DNA from: Triticum aestivum
Taxonomy: Eukaryota > Streptophyta > Magnoliopsida > Poales > Poaceae
Length of the DNA: 64,000 bases
Direction: 5' to 3'
NCBI RefSeq assembly: GCF_018294505.1
Contig: NC_057808.1
Coordinates: 229,831,780 to 229,895,779 of the forward strand
This document shows positions 10,967 to 23,213 of the stretch, one piece after another (position 1 is the stretch's first letter; each line of letters opens with the position of its first letter). The notes beneath the pieces were generated by a model. The model did no database searches and was not told where the DNA came from. It was given only the letters and a program-made list of their open reading frames with translations. A program made the translations under genes and the position numbers.

Positions 10967-12432
10967 ATGGCGGATGCTCGTTGGGCCCGCGCTGAGCATC
11001 GGGCCGCCCTCGCCGCCCGCGTCGCTCAGACCGCTCCTGTCGGCGGGCCTCCACGTCGTTCCCCGTCACCTGCCGCCAACGCTGCCACCGGCCCGGAGGG
11101 AAACGAGCAGCAAGCATCCTCACTGCACCCCTCGGTGCGGCGGGCCGGCCGCACCGCCACTCCGTCGCTAACCCCAGCCAGCTCGTCGTCTCACGCTCGT
11201 CGCGCTCCCACGGACGAGCAGGCCGCGCTGCTCATGGCACGCGAGCTCCTGCGCTACCGTCCAGTCGGCGATCTCTACAAGGACTGGCTCGACCGCATCA
11301 TCGAGCTCGTCAGCGCCGCAGGGGGCTCCCCAGCACCGTCCCTCTCGCTGCCTTGCCCTCTGCCAGCTACGGGCGATGTCGCTCACGGAGCGCCTCCACC
11401 ACCTCTGCACCAAGACGGCGTCCTGGCGCCAAGGCGCGCGGCCCCCCGGCGCGTCCCACCATGTCGGGCGCCCGCGTGAGAAGAAGGAAGCTGCCAGGAA
11501 GTTCCCCGGCCGCAAGAGAATGCGCACGCGCTCCCAGCTCCACTACGACAAGACCGCGTGCCGCCTGCAGCGGCGGTGCGCGGGCATCAAGGGCAGGCTC
11601 TACATCAGCAATGGGCCCCGGTGGCCACCGCAGGCTTCCGCGCCTTTACCCCTGAGCTGCGTAGCGTTGCCTGGCCGGGCAATTTCAAGCCAGACCTACC
11701 TCCTCGCTACGACGGCACACCCGACCCTGTGGAGTTCCTACAGCTCTATGAGCTGAGCATCGAGGCGGCCAACGGCGACGACAAAGTCATGGCGAACTAG
11801 TTCCCCATGGCTCTCAAGGATGGCGCGCGCTCGTAGCTCCTGAACCTGCCCCCGGTCTCGATCTCCTCCTGGAACGAGATGCGTGACCGCTTCATCGCCA
11901 ACTTCCAGGGCACTCGCGACCTCCCCCCGGCCGCGGGTGACCTGCGCCACATCAAGCAGCAGCCAGGAGAGACCCTGCAAAAGTACATCCAGCGCTTCAA
12001 CAACGTTCGTCTCAAGATCCCCAAGGTGATGGACGAGGCCATCATCTCAGCATTTTCTGATGGCCTCCGCGACGTCAAGATGAAGGAGGAGCTCGCCATC
12101 CACGAGGAGCTATGCACGGCTTTGGAGTTGTTCAACCTGGCGACCAAGTGTGCAAGAGCTGAGGAGGGGCGCCTTTCCCTCCTCGAGCTCCCGGCTGCCG
12201 ACCCAGAGGAGAAGAAAACCAAGGCCAAGGATGTGAAGCGGAAGGGAGTGGTCGTGCTTGCAGCGGAGCCGGATACGAAGCGCGACCGGGACCATCCCGA
12301 GTCGTCCAAGAGCAGCCGACCGTTCTGCGCCTTCCACAACGTACAAGCCACAACACCAATGACTGTCAAGAGCTCAGGGCCATTCGAGATGGACGCCTCG
12401 GTCGATGCCCCGAGCGCAACGACTAGGGCTAC
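10967..12432 (+). pseudogene. Gypsy gag, 5' part, interrupted by the nested chromovirus
   Basis: The ATG at 10967 starts MADARWARAEHRAALAARVA, an alanine/proline-rich N-terminus. The retrotransposon gag core is clear further on: NFKPDLPPRYDGTPDPVEFL at about 11690-11740 and WNEMRDRFIANFQGTRDLPP at 11873-11930, followed by YIQRFNNVRLKIPKVMDEAI. In-frame stops occur near 11799 and 11835 and a frame change near 11480. The coding sense is cut at 12432 (GCTAC duplication) by the minus-strand Gypsy and resumes at 23214. The product would be the particle-forming protein; this copy is broken. Confidence 0.75.
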
Positions 12433-15099
12433 TGTAGCGACCAGACCTCAAACAGTCGGATCTTTGTGCATCAGTGTCATCCCTGGATCGGTAATGCTGA
12501 CACGCACAGTACTTGAGGATTTATAATAGAGTAGCAATCACACACTTATTACATCGAATGTCTCAAAAGAGAACTTATTACAATAAATATGGCTTAAGGC
12601 CATCTAATACGATAACAGCGGAAGGCTTGGAAGATAAAGTGAGTCCATCAACTCCAACGGCATCACTGAGTGAAAGACAACGACCTATGGCTCCTTACTC
12701 GTCGTCTGAAAAGTCTACAACATGATACGTTGCAGCCCGAAACGGGTCAGCACATGGAATATGCTGGCAAGGTAACACAAGAGAGTAATGAACAGAATAA
12801 TGCTATCACTACATGCATATATGGCTGGTGGAGGCTGTATGGTTAATATGTTTTGCGGAAAGCCAATTTTTCCTACAACAAAGGAATAAATTTTATTTAA
12901 CTATCATGGTGGTTGTTAAACATTGAGAAGGTTCACCCAACTCAATCCCAATTAAGCATCATCATTAAACCCAATCAAATTATATTAAGAGTGATGAGAT
13001 CCACATGATAATCCAAGAACTAGATACTCAAGATGTCCATAACCGGGGACACGGCTAACCATGATTAGTTTGTACACTCTGCAGAGGTTTGCGCACTTTT
13101 CCCCACAAGACTCGATCTCCTCCGTTGGATTTCTCGCACTACATAATGTTTGAGAAACGGATGACCGAGACACAGTCTTTCCGAAGAGGTCCCCTTAACC
13201 GATAGATAGGCCTGTACACCTACAATCCCCTACATCTGCTAGCCCATCATGGAAAGGTTTCCCACAACTTACTCAACTATGCCAGAGCCCATAATGGCAT
13301 GTGGCTGCACACGGAAGTTTCTAGCATGAATAATCTTATGATCCCTTTGAGCCTGGGTGGCAGTCCATAGGAGAATCACACGGTACCCCGGGATTTCCAA
13401 AAATACAGGCAACACTGGGTTCCCCAGGTGCCTCAATCCACCCAGATGTGTATTAAAGTTGCCACCTTAAGTTAACCATTAATTAACAATACTCACATCT
13501 GTCATGAATACACTCAAACCCAAACCACGTCTACGAGCATAGCATAGCAATATAAGCAACGTAGAAGTAACTCCCATAGGTTTGATAATAAACAGGTGAA
13601 TAGGTACTACCTCATCTACTTCCCAAACCCACAATTTAATCAGATCCTAACCATGCAATTGTTTGAGGATTGATCTAATGCAATAAAACTGGGTAGTAAA
13701 GAGGTATGATCAAAGTGTTACTTGCCTTGCTGATGATCCGTGAAACCTAGAGACTCGTAGTAGCACGCTTCGCACTCCGGGTACTCTATCGCAAACAAAC
13801 AAGCATACAATAAGCAATCAAGCAAAGATGCACGGGTAAAACTCAAATAAGAAGATCTAACCAGAAAGTTCAACTTAAGAACTCCGGTTTGCAAAAAGAA
13901 TCAAATCAAACGAAGCAACGAAACTCAAACTGCGAAAGAAACAAGCTTCGATTACTAATCTGGACTAAAGTCAAATTTTACAATATCAAAAACTTGTTTA
14001 AGTTGATTAAACAGAAAGAGGGCTTTGAGACGAAACTCTAGGCGCTTGAATCACCTGATTCCGATAAACGAGCGAAAAGATAAACTAAAACGAAAATCGG
14101 ATCAGAAATCGCGATCGAAAATAATCGCGAAAAATCCGAGAAAAAGAAAAACTAACAAACGGGCTAACGAACGAACGCTCGCTGTCTCCGGCTAAACGGT
14201 GAAAATCGTTCGTTAAAACGAACTAACGAACGGGCGTTCGCTAAATAACTAAACCGGAAGAAAAAAACTGATCTATAAAAAAACCGCGGGTTCTAAAAAA
14301 CCCGTATGGTTTTCCGAAGAAAACCGGCGGCAGCGGTTGCTACCTCCAGCGAGGCGGCGGCGGGTCCGACGGGGCGGCGGGGCGACGGCGGGGCTCCGGC
14401 GGGGCGGTGGCGGTGGCGGTGGTCGGCGGCGAGCGGCAAGGGGCGGCTGCGTCGGCGGCGCCGGCGGCGGCGGCAAATCCGGCGGCGACTTAGGGTTAGG
14501 GTTAGGCGCGGGTGGGCTCGGGTGGGATGGGGGTCGCGGGCGGCGGCTTATAAGAGGGGGCCGGCTGGGGAGTCCTGGCCGGTTACGGCCCGGAGTCGGT
14601 TCGTTTTTTATTTTAAATAATTCCGCGCAGAAAGACGAAGAAAAGAATTACTAAACTGACTCCAAAAATCCTAAAATAAATTTTCCCCGTCCTCTAAAAA
14701 TCTACCGGACAAGGTGAACATTTATTTGGGACTCTAATACAATTTTGAAAAACACATATTTTTCCTAATTCAAATAAAATAGCGATAAAACTCCGAATAA
14801 AATTCTTATTTGATTTTAATATTAAATCTCCAATATTTCTTTATTTTGAGGAAGTCATTTTATCCTCTCTCTTTTATTTTTATAGAAGAAATATTCGAAG
14901 AGAAAAATAATTAAAATCAAACGATCCTCTTTTCAAAATTTGAGTAAACTCAAATATGAAAATAACGAAATTCCCAACTCTCGCCGTGGGTCCTTGAGTT
15001 GCGTAGAATTTCTAGGATCAAGCCAAAATGCAATAAAATATGATATGCAATGATGATCTAATGCATAACATTCCAAACTGAAAATTTGGGATGTTACCA
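12433..15099 (-). repeat. 3' LTR of the nested chromovirus
   Basis: On the minus strand it starts at the polypurine tract with TGGTAACATCCC (the other LTR reads TGTAACATCCC, so one base has been gained) and ends GTCGCTACA at 12433. A GC-rich leader with repeated GGCGGC runs lies at 14330-14560, next to TTAGGGTTAGGGTTAGG at 14490-14510. The palindromic CTTATAAG at 14547-14554 is the best TATA candidate. An AT-rich 14650-15000 segment forms the upstream part of the LTR. Confidence 0.88.
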
Positions 15100-15110
15100 A
15101 CATACCCCCC

Positions 15111-15785
15111 TTAAGATGAATCTCGCCCTCGAAATTCGGGTTGGCTAGAAAATAGGTGAGGGTGATCCTTCCGTAGGTCTTCCTCTCGTTCCCAGGTGGC
15201 TTCATCTTCGGTATGGTGGCTCCACTGAACCTTGCAAAACTTGATAACTTTGCTGCGTGTAACTCGGCTGGCAAACTCGAGAATCTTGACTGGCTTCTCC
15301 TCGTAGGTCAAATCGCTATCCAACTGAATCGCTTCCAGTGGCACTGTATCTCTCAGAGGGATATCAGCCATCTCTGCGTGGCACTTCTTCAACTGAGAAA
15401 CGTGGAACACATCGTGAACTCCTGACAATCCTTCGGGCAATTCCAACTTGTAAGCAACTTCTCCCATACGTTCCAAAACTTTGTATGGTCCCACAAAACG
15501 TGGTGCTAACTTTCCCTTAACTCCAAAGCGCTTCACTCCTCGAAGTGGTGATACACGAAGATACACTCTGTCTCCGACTTTGTAAACTGTCTCCTTGCGT
15601 TTAGAATCCGCATAACTCTTCTGCCTGGACTGGGCTACCTTGAGTCTATCGCGAATCAGCTTAACCTTCTCTTCAGACTCTTTAATCAAATCTGGTCCAA
15701 ACAACTGTCGGTCTCCAACTTCATCCCACAACAACGGTGTCCTGCACCTCCTTCCGTACAATGCTTCGAAAGGGGCCATCTTCAA
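15111..15785 (-). pseudogene. Integrase C-terminus and chromodomain-like tail of the chromovirus polyprotein
   Basis: This frame begins with MAPFEALYGRRCRTPLLWDE, the conserved end of the Ty3/gypsy integrase core, continues through the GPY/F-type module (KLAPRFVGPYKVLERMGEVA) and DVFHVSQLKKC, and ends with a chromodomain-like segment containing KVQWSHHTEDEATWEREEDL. In chromoviruses this tail directs integration to chromatin marks. It follows the preceding ORF by a small deletion that shifts the frame at about 15782, so it would not be translated as part of the polyprotein. Confidence 0.82.
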
Positions 15786-17539
15786 ACGGCTTGATAGCTG
15801 TTGTTGTAAGAGAACTCTGCGTAAGGCAAATTATCGTCCCAACTAGATCCATAATCTAGCGCACAAGCTCTCAACATGTCCTCCAAAATCTGATTGACTC
15901 TCTCAGTCTGTCCATCTGTCTGCGGGTGAAAAGTTGTACTGAACTCTAGCCTGGTTCCCAAAGTTTCATGCAACTGATTCCAAAACTTTGAGGTAAACTG
16001 GGTTCCTCTATCTGATACAATGGTCCTCGGAACTCCATGCAAACATACGATCCTGGTCATGTATATCTTTGCCAACTTAGCACTGGTGTAAGTGGTCTTC
16101 ACTGGGATGAAATGAGCTACTTTCGTCAAACGATCGACTACAACCCATATCGAGTCATAGCCTGAACGAGTCCTGGGCAATCCCGTGATAAAATCCATGC
16201 CTAGCTTGTCCCACTTCCATTCGGGTATCGGCAATGGTTGTAGCAATCCTGCTGGCTTCTGATGCTCTGCCTTCACTCTCTGACATACATCACAAACTGC
16301 TACATACTCCGCAATATCCTTCTTCATTCCGATCCACCAGAAACTATCCTTCAAATCCAGGTACATTTTAGTATTTCTTGGGTGAATCGAATATGGCGAA
16401 TCATGGGCCCCCTGCAAAATCAGCTTCCTGATCTCCTGATCATTTGGCACATATACGCGGTCCTCAAACCATAAGGTATCGTGCTCATCCTCACGAAATC
16501 CTTTAGCCTTTCCTTTGCTCATCCTTTCCTTTATCTCGGCAATCTCCTTGTCCGTCTTCTGAGCTTCTCTGATCTTATCCATCAAAGTAGATTGAATCTC
16601 CAATGCTGCTACATAGCCTCTCGGAACTATCTCCAAACATAGCTCGCGAAGATCCTCTGCTAACTCCTTGGGTAACTCTCCGGTCATGAGTGTATTGACA
16701 TGACTCTTGCGGCTCAACGCATCGGCTACTACGTTAGCCTTTCCGGGATGATAATGCAACTTCATATCATAATCCTTAATGAGTTCCAACCATCTCCTCT
16801 GCCTGAGATTCAACTCCTTCTGCGTGAAGATATACTTCAAACTCTTGTGATCCGTGTATACCTCACAATGGTTTCCGATGAGAAAATGTCTCCAAGTCTT
16901 CAACGCATGCACTACGGCTGCTAACTCCAAATCATGCGTAGCATAATTTAACTCATGGGGTTTAAGCTGTCGTGAGGCATATGAAACAACTCTTCCCTCC
17001 TGCATAAGTACGGCTCCAAGTCCTCGACGAGAAGCGTCGCAATACACTTCATAATCCTTGCGTTGATCTGGCAGAATCAACACTGGTGATGTAACCAAGC
17101 GTTTCTTCAACTCCTGAAAACTGGCCTCACATTCCTCAGTCCATTTGAACTTGGTGTCCTTCTTTAACAACTCCGTCATAGGCTTTGCAATCTTCGAGAA
17201 ATTCTCAATGAACCTCCGGTAGTATCCTGCGAGTCCAAGAAAACTCCGGATCTCTCCAACTGACGTGGGTGCCTCCCAATTTGTCACAGTGACAACTTTG
17301 GTGGGGTCTACCGCTATTCCTTCTCCGGATATAACATGTCCAAGGAATCCAACTTCCTTCAACCAAAACTCACACTTGCTGAACTTGGCGTATAGCTGAT
17401 GTTCTCTGAGCTTCCCAAGTACTAAACGCAAATGCTCTTTATGCTCCTCTTCATTCTTCGAGTAGACCAGAATATCATCAATGAACACCACAACGAACTT
17501 ATCCAAAAACTCCATAAACACCTTGTTCATCATGTTCAT
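15782..17539 (-). pseudogene. Reverse transcriptase C-half, RNase H and integrase of the chromovirus
   Basis: A 585-codon open frame. Order: reverse-transcriptase catalytic strand [20 protein letters not shown] (the FIDD form of the YxDD motif, about residues 12-32), thumb ([19 protein letters not shown]), RNase H ([20 protein letters not shown] and [11 protein letters not shown]), a zinc-binding integrase head (HxxxH and [14 protein letters not shown]), and the integrase core with [34 protein letters not shown] and [13 protein letters not shown], giving the D-D-E set. All key residues I can see are present. It is separated from the upstream ORF by a one-base frameshift around 17536 and from the downstream one around 15782. 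Confidence 0.88.
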
Positions 17540-19494
17540 AAATAGGCAGGTGCGTTAGTCAGGCCAAATGACATAACGGTATACTCATATAGCCCGTACC
17601 TCGTGGTAAAAGCTGTCTTAGGTATATCCTGCTCTCGAATCTTCAGCTGGTGGTACCCTGATCGCAGATCGATCTTGGAAAACACCTTAGCTCCTTGCAG
17701 CTGATCAAACAAATCATTGATCATCGGCAGTGGGTACTTGTTCTTGATCGTCACCTCATTCAATCCTCGATAATCAACAACCATCCTTAACGATCCATCC
17801 TTCTTCTCCACTAGAAGCACTGGTGATCCCCAAGGTGACGAACTTGGGCGAATATAACCTTTATCCAGTAACTCCTTAATCTGCTTCTTAATTTCCTCCA
17901 AATCCTTTGCGGGCATTCTGTACGGTCTCTTAGATATTGGCCCTGTGCCTGGCAAAAGCTCAATCAAAAACTCAATGTCTCTATCCGGTGGCATGCCTGG
18001 CAACTCTTCTGGAAATACATCCGGGAAATCCTTCACCACTGGTACTTCCTCCTGTACAACTCCTGATAAGGAATTTACTTGAGTCCTATTCGGCACATGC
18101 CGGGATACATACTTGATCCTTCTTCCTTCTGGGGTGGTGAGCAAAATCGACTTACTGGCGCAATCGATGTTTCCTCCATACATCGATAGCCAATCCATAC
18201 CCAGAATCACATCCAAACCTTGCGACTCCAAAATTATCAGATCTGAGGGGAAAACATGCCTACCTATGGTCAATGGCATCTGAAAACATCCTTGGCTTGC
18301 CATATACTCTGCTCCTGGCGAGCTCACTAACATAGGTGTACTAAGAACTTTGGTGGGCAGTTTATACTTATCCACAAATCCCCTTGATATGTATGAATGC
18401 GATGCACCAGTATCAAAAAGAACGACTGCAGTAAATGACTTAACCAAAAACTTACCTATTACTGCATCTGGCTGGGCTTCAACCTCCTCCACGTTAACGT
18501 GGTTCACTTGTCCCCTGTTGAAAGGGTTGGGCTTCTTCCCAGAGCTTCCATTGCCGTTTCCATTCTTAGCTTCAGGACATTCATTGGCGTAATGTCCAGT
18601 CTTCTGGCACTTGTAGCAAGTAACGTGGCTTAGATCTTTCTTGGCGGGCGTTGCTGGGTTGGAACGGTTCTGTCCGTTGCTTCCTCCATTACCATTCCCG
18701 TTCTTGGAGCCACTATGGTTGTGCGAACTTCCTCCAGTGTGATTGTGACCTCCATGGTTATGCTGAAGGGGTCTCTGCTGAGCTCCAGAATTATACTTCC
18801 CTTGTCCATACTTCCTCTTGCGGTTGTCAATCTGCTGCTGCTTCCCTTCAATCATGAGAGCTCTATCTACCAACTCCTGGTAGTTATTGAAATTTTCCAC
18901 CATCAACTGCATGCTCAGCTCATCATTCAGTCCTTCCAGAAACTTCTCCTGCTTAGCTGCATCTGTAGCGACGTCATCTGGGGCATAACGTGCTAGCTTA
19001 CTAAAGTCATCCACATACTGGCCAACTGTGCGTCCTCCTTGGCGTAAGTTGCGAAACTCGCGCTTCTTCATGGCCATAGCTCCTGTTGATACATGGGCAG
19101 TGTGAAAAGCCTGCTGAAACTGGTCCCATGTAACAGTGTCGATGGGGTAAGTGGCTGTGAAATTCTCCCACCATGATGTTGCGGGTCCATCAAGCTGATG
19201 TGCGGCAAAACGCACTCTCTCCGCATCTGTGCATCCTGCAGTGGTCAACTCCCTTTCAATCTTGTGGAACCAATCATCTGCAACTATCGGCTCGGTGCTA
19301 CTGGAGACCACCGGCGGATTCAGCCTTAAAAAACGGGCTAAGTGATCAACCGGTGGTGGTGGTGGTGGGTTGTTGTTGTTGTTGTTCCCCTAATTCTGAT
19401 TCTGGACTAGTACCTGCATCAATGTATTCTGCTGCTGGATCAACTGAGTGAGCTCTGGTGGGAAAGGAAATCCGTTGTCGCATCTCGGAGGCAT
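17536..19494 (-). pseudogene. Gag, protease and N-terminal reverse transcriptase of the chromovirus
   Basis: The ATG at 19494 (MPPRCDNGFPFPPEL) opens the frame; codon 35 is a stop (TAG at 19392-19390) and the frame then stays open to 17536. It holds the gag core ([40 protein letters not shown]), a histidine/asparagine/glycine-rich linker, one zinc knuckle [14 protein letters not shown], a protease with [13 protein letters not shown], and the fingers of reverse transcriptase ([55 protein letters not shown]). The frame ends in LTNAPAYL because of a one-base loss. The single stop codon and the frameshift mean no full polyprotein could be made. Confidence 0.87.
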
Positions 19495-19695
19495 CTGCTG
19501 GGTTTAGAAAAGATGAGAAAACAGAGTAGAATGAGGTCTAGGGGGAAAACACTACCCATATGCACATGATACAAACACAATCATATCACTCAATCAATCA
19601 AGCAAGGGCATACAATCAGTCTAGAACTATCGTTACAAAAGTGCTCGGACTATACTATATACATGGTGGAATACTACTACTGATATGGTGGTCGA

Positions 19696-20433
19696 CTAGA
19701 AAAATTGATCGGTCGAAGACTCCATGATATCCGCTCCAGCTTCATCAACAAAGTCAGCATTGCTATCGTCGGGGTCCGAGTCGGTGTCGTCGATGATGAT
19801 GTAGTTCTCCGGGCAAGTGGAATCGTCGTCTTCTCCTCCTGGCGTGGGATCTCCCATGAATACTCCGATCTTCTTTATCAGGTCATCATTCTTCTCCAAT
19901 AGTGTTGCGATTTCCTCCTCATATCCATCGCGTGTAGACTTGAGTTCTTTCTCCAGCTCCGTGATCCTTGTCATCGCCTTCTGCAAATCTGTCATGCCTG
20001 CGCACATCTGGTTCTCCTGGTGTCGAATGAGCTGGTTTAACTCCTGCATGAAAACTGCAATGGATCTATCCTTCCTGGTGCTGACCATCTCCCATTGCTC
20101 ATCTCGGCGCCCACAAATCTGGTAGATAGTATCCTTGAGATCCTTGTGGTAAACTTCTCCAATGCGTCCCATGGTGATTTGGGCTGCCATACTCTTTCCT
20201 AGACTCCAGGTTGGTGCATCAAAGGAAAACTCTATGGGCTCAGTGACTGGCATAAAAATCCTTCCTGGAACTTGAACTTGAATCATCCAGCTCTCCTCTT
20301 CTGGTAAAGTGGCGTTGTAAGTACTGGTGAAGCTTGGTATTCCGATGTTCAGGTACCTAGTGACTTCCTTCAAGTGGCGTCCAAAAGGTGTGTCTTCATC
20401 CGGTTGTGCAAACTTGTTCCTTGCATCCGCCAT
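19696..20433 (-). CDS. Extra 245-aa ORF between primer site and gag of the chromovirus, intact
   Basis: An uninterrupted ORF from ATG at 20433 to the stop at 19696, located between the primer-binding site (20527) and the gag start (19494), on the element's sense strand. The N-terminal half (residues 1-120) is mixed alpha/beta-looking and includes TPFGRHLKEVTRYLNIGIPS and MTEPIEFSFDAPTWSLGK-like sequence; the middle (about 125-190) has heptads suited to a coiled coil (LQKAMTRITELEKELKSTRD); the C-terminus is strongly acidic with runs of aspartate. I recognise it as an ORF recurrent in Triticeae elements of this type but know no function for it. It is the only coding unit of this element without a break, which may be chance given its size. 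Confidence 0.72.
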   Translation of the reverse strand: MADARNKFAQPDEDTPFGRHLKEVTRYLNIGIPSFTSTYNATLPEEESWMIQVQVPGRIFMPVTEPIEFSFDAPTWSLGKSMAAQITMGRIGEVYHKDLKDTIYQICGRRDEQWEMVSTRKDRSIAVFMQELNQLIRHQENQMCAGMTDLQKAMTRITELEKELKSTRDGYEEEIATLLEKNDDLIKKIGVFMGDPTPGGEDDDSTCPENYIIIDDTDSDPDDSNADFVDEAGADIMESSTDQFF

Positions 20434-20526
20434 CCTAAAAAGTAGAAAATGGAGAGGAGTCAGAAATGAGAAGAGAGTAGTGGTCTAGGGCTTTAGCTTA
20501 GTGGTCGTGTCCTATAGTCAGCGTGT

Positions 20527-20538
20527 GCTCTGATACCA
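20527..20538 (-). other. Primer-binding site, tRNA-Met type
   Basis: The minus strand reads TGGTATCAGAGC three bases inside the 5' LTR end. It is a perfect match to the common plant initiator tRNA-Met primer site and fixes the element's orientation. Confidence 0.85.
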
Positions 20539-20541
20539 TCT

Positions 20542-23213
20542 TGTAGCGACCAGACCTCAAACAGTCTGATCTCTGTGAATCAGTGTCATCCCTGGATCGG
20601 TAATGCTGACACGCACAGTACTTGAGGATTTATAACAGAGTAGCTATCACACACTTATTACATCGAATGTCTCAAAAGAGAACTTATTACAATAAATATG
20701 GCTTAAGGCCATCTAATACGATAACAGCAGAAGGCTTGGAAGATAAAGTGAGTCCATCAACTCCAACGGCATCACTGAGTGAAAGACAACGACCTATGGC
20801 TCCTTACTCGTCGTCTGAAAAGTCTGCAACATGATACGTTGCAGCCCGAAACGGGTCAGCACATGGAATATGCTGGCAAGGTAACACAAGAGTGTAATGA
20901 ATAGAATAATGCTATCACTACATGCATATATGGCTGGTGGAGGCTATATGGTTAATATGTTTTGCGGAAAGCCAATTTTTGCCTACAACAAAGGAATACA
21001 TTTTATTTAACTATCATGGTGGTTGTTAAACATTGAGAAGGTTCACCCAACTCAATCCCAATTAAGCATCATCATTAAACCCAATCAAATTATATTAAGA
21101 GTGATGAGATCCACATGATAATCCAAGAACTAGATACTCAAGATGTCCATAACCGGGGACACGGCTAACCATGATTAGTTTGTACACTCTGCAGAGGTTT
21201 GCACACTTTTCCCCACAAGACTCTATCTCCTCCGTTGGATTTCTCGCACTACATAATGTTTGAGAAACGAATGACCGAGACACAGTCTTTCCGAAGAGGT
21301 CCCCTTAACCGATAGATAGGCATGTACACCTACAATCCCCTACATCTGCTAGCCCATCATGGAAAGGTTTCCCACAACTTACTCAACTATGCCAGAGCCC
21401 ATAATGGCATGTGGCTGCACACGGAAGTTTCTAGCATGAATAATGTTATGATCCCTTTGAGCCTGGGTGGCAGTCCATAGGAGAATCACACGGTACCCCG
21501 GGATTTCCAAAAATACAGGCAACACTGGATTCCCCAGGTGACTCAATCCACCCAGAGGTGTATTAAAGTTGCCACCTTAAGTTAACCATTAATTAACAAT
21601 ACTCACAACTGTCATGAATACACTCAAACCCAAACCATGTCTACGAGCATAGCATAGCAATATAAGCAACGTAGAAGTAACTCCCACAGGTTTGATAATA
21701 AACCGGTGAATAGGTACTACCTCATCTACTTCCCAAACCCACAATTTAATCAGATCCTAACCATGCAATTGTTTGAGGATTGATCTAATGCAATAAAACT
21801 GGGTAGTAAAGAGGTATGATCAAAGTGTTACTTGCCTTGCTGATGATCCGTGAAACCTAGAGACTCGTAGTAGCACGCTTCGCACTCCGGGTACTCTATC
21901 GCTAAAAAACAAACAAGCATACAATAAGAAATCAAGCAAAGATGCATGGGTAAAACTCAAATAAGAAGTTCTAACCAGAAAGTTCAACTTAAGAACTCCG
22001 GTTTGCAAAAAGAATCAAATCAAACGAAGCAACGAAACTCAAACTTCGAAAGAAACAAGCTTTGATTACTAATCTGGACTAAATTCAAATTTTACAGTAG
22101 CAAAAACTTGTTTAAGTTGATTAAACAGAAAGAGGGCTTCGAGGCAAAACTCTAAGCGCTTGAATCGCCTGATTCCGATAAACAAGCGAAAAGATAAACT
22201 AAAACAAAATTCAGATCAGAAATCGCGATCGAAAATAATCGCGAAAAAATCCGAGAAAAAGAAAAACTGACGAACAGGCTAACGAACGAATGTTCGCTGT
22301 CTGTGGCTAAACGGTGAAAATCGTTCGTTAAAACGAACAAACGAACAGGCGTTCGCTAAATAATTAAATCGGAAGGAAAAAAACCGATCTATAAAATAAA
22401 CCGCGAGTTCTAAAAAAAACGTACAGTTTTCCGAAGAAAACCGGCGGCGGCGGTTGCTACCTTCGGCGAGGCTCCAGCGAGGCGGTGGCGGATCCGACGG
22501 GGCGGCGGGGCGACGGCGGAGCGGCGGCGGTGGCGGTGGTCGGCGGCGAGGGGCGGCGGCGTCGGCGTCGGCGCGGCGGCGGCGGCGAATCCGGCGGCGA
22601 CGGTGGCTTAGGGTTAGGGTTAGGCACAGGTGGGCTCGGGTGGGCTGGGGGTCGCGGGCGGCGGCTTATAAGAGGGGGCCGGCTGGGGAGTCCTGGCCGG
22701 TTACGGCCCGGAGTCGGTTCGTTTTTTTTAAATAATTCCGCGCAGAAAAACGAAGAAAAGAAATACTAAACGGACTCCAAAAATCCTGAAATAAATTTTC
22801 CCCGTCCTCTAAAAATCTACCGGACAAGGTGTATATTTATTTGGGACTCTAATTCAATTTTGGAAAACACATATTTTTCCTAATTCAAATAAAATAGCGA
22901 TAAAACTCCAAATAAAATTCTTATTTGATTTTAATATTAAATCTCCAATATTTCATTATTTTGAGGAAGTCATTTTATCCTCTCTCTTTTATTTTTATAG
23001 AAGAAATATTCGAAGAGAAAAATAATTAAAATCAAATGATCCTCTTTTCAAAATTCGAGTAAACTCAAATATGAAAATAACGAAATTCCCAACTCTCTCC
23101 GTGGGTCCTTGAGTTGCGTATAATTTCTAGGATCAAGCCAAAATGCAGTAAAATATGATATGCAATGATGATCTAATGCATAACATTCCAAATTGAAAAT
23201 TTGGGATGTTACA
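20542..23213 (-). repeat. 5' LTR of the nested chromovirus (2,672 bp)
   Basis: Minus strand: starts TGTAACATCCCAAATTTTCA at 23213 and ends GTCGCTACA at 20542. It matches 12433-15099 along its whole length, with scattered substitutions and small indels. The GC-rich leader (about 22440-22690) and CTTATAAG TATA candidate (about 22664-22671) are conserved in both copies. Confidence 0.9.

Larger units (their letters stand above)
12433..23213 (-). mobile_element. Complete nested chromovirus-type Gypsy (10.8 kb), TSD GCTAC
   Basis: LTRs at 20542-23213 (5') and 12433-15099 (3') flank an internal region read on the minus strand. GCTAC at 12428-12432 and 23214-23218 is a perfect target-site duplication, and removing the element rejoins the host gag. 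Between the LTRs are a tRNA-Met primer site, an extra 245-codon ORF, gag-protease-reverse transcriptase-RNase H-integrase and a C-terminal chromodomain-like segment, then the polypurine tract (reverse of CCCCCCTTAAG) at 15104-15114. This is the Tekay/Del-type order. Two frameshifts and one in-frame stop break the polyprotein. By eye the LTRs agree at about 96-98%, so it is among the youngest insertions here. Confidence 0.92.

Noticed and set aside
14490..14510. Interstitial telomere
   Set aside because: Only about three TTAGGG units, also present in the second LTR, and lacking the plant TTTAGGG unit; it is LTR sequence.
14273..14654. Gly/Arg-rich ORFs in both orientations, repeated near 22454-22769
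   Set aside because: They are CGG-repeat leader sequence of the chromovirus LTRs and occur in both LTR copies.
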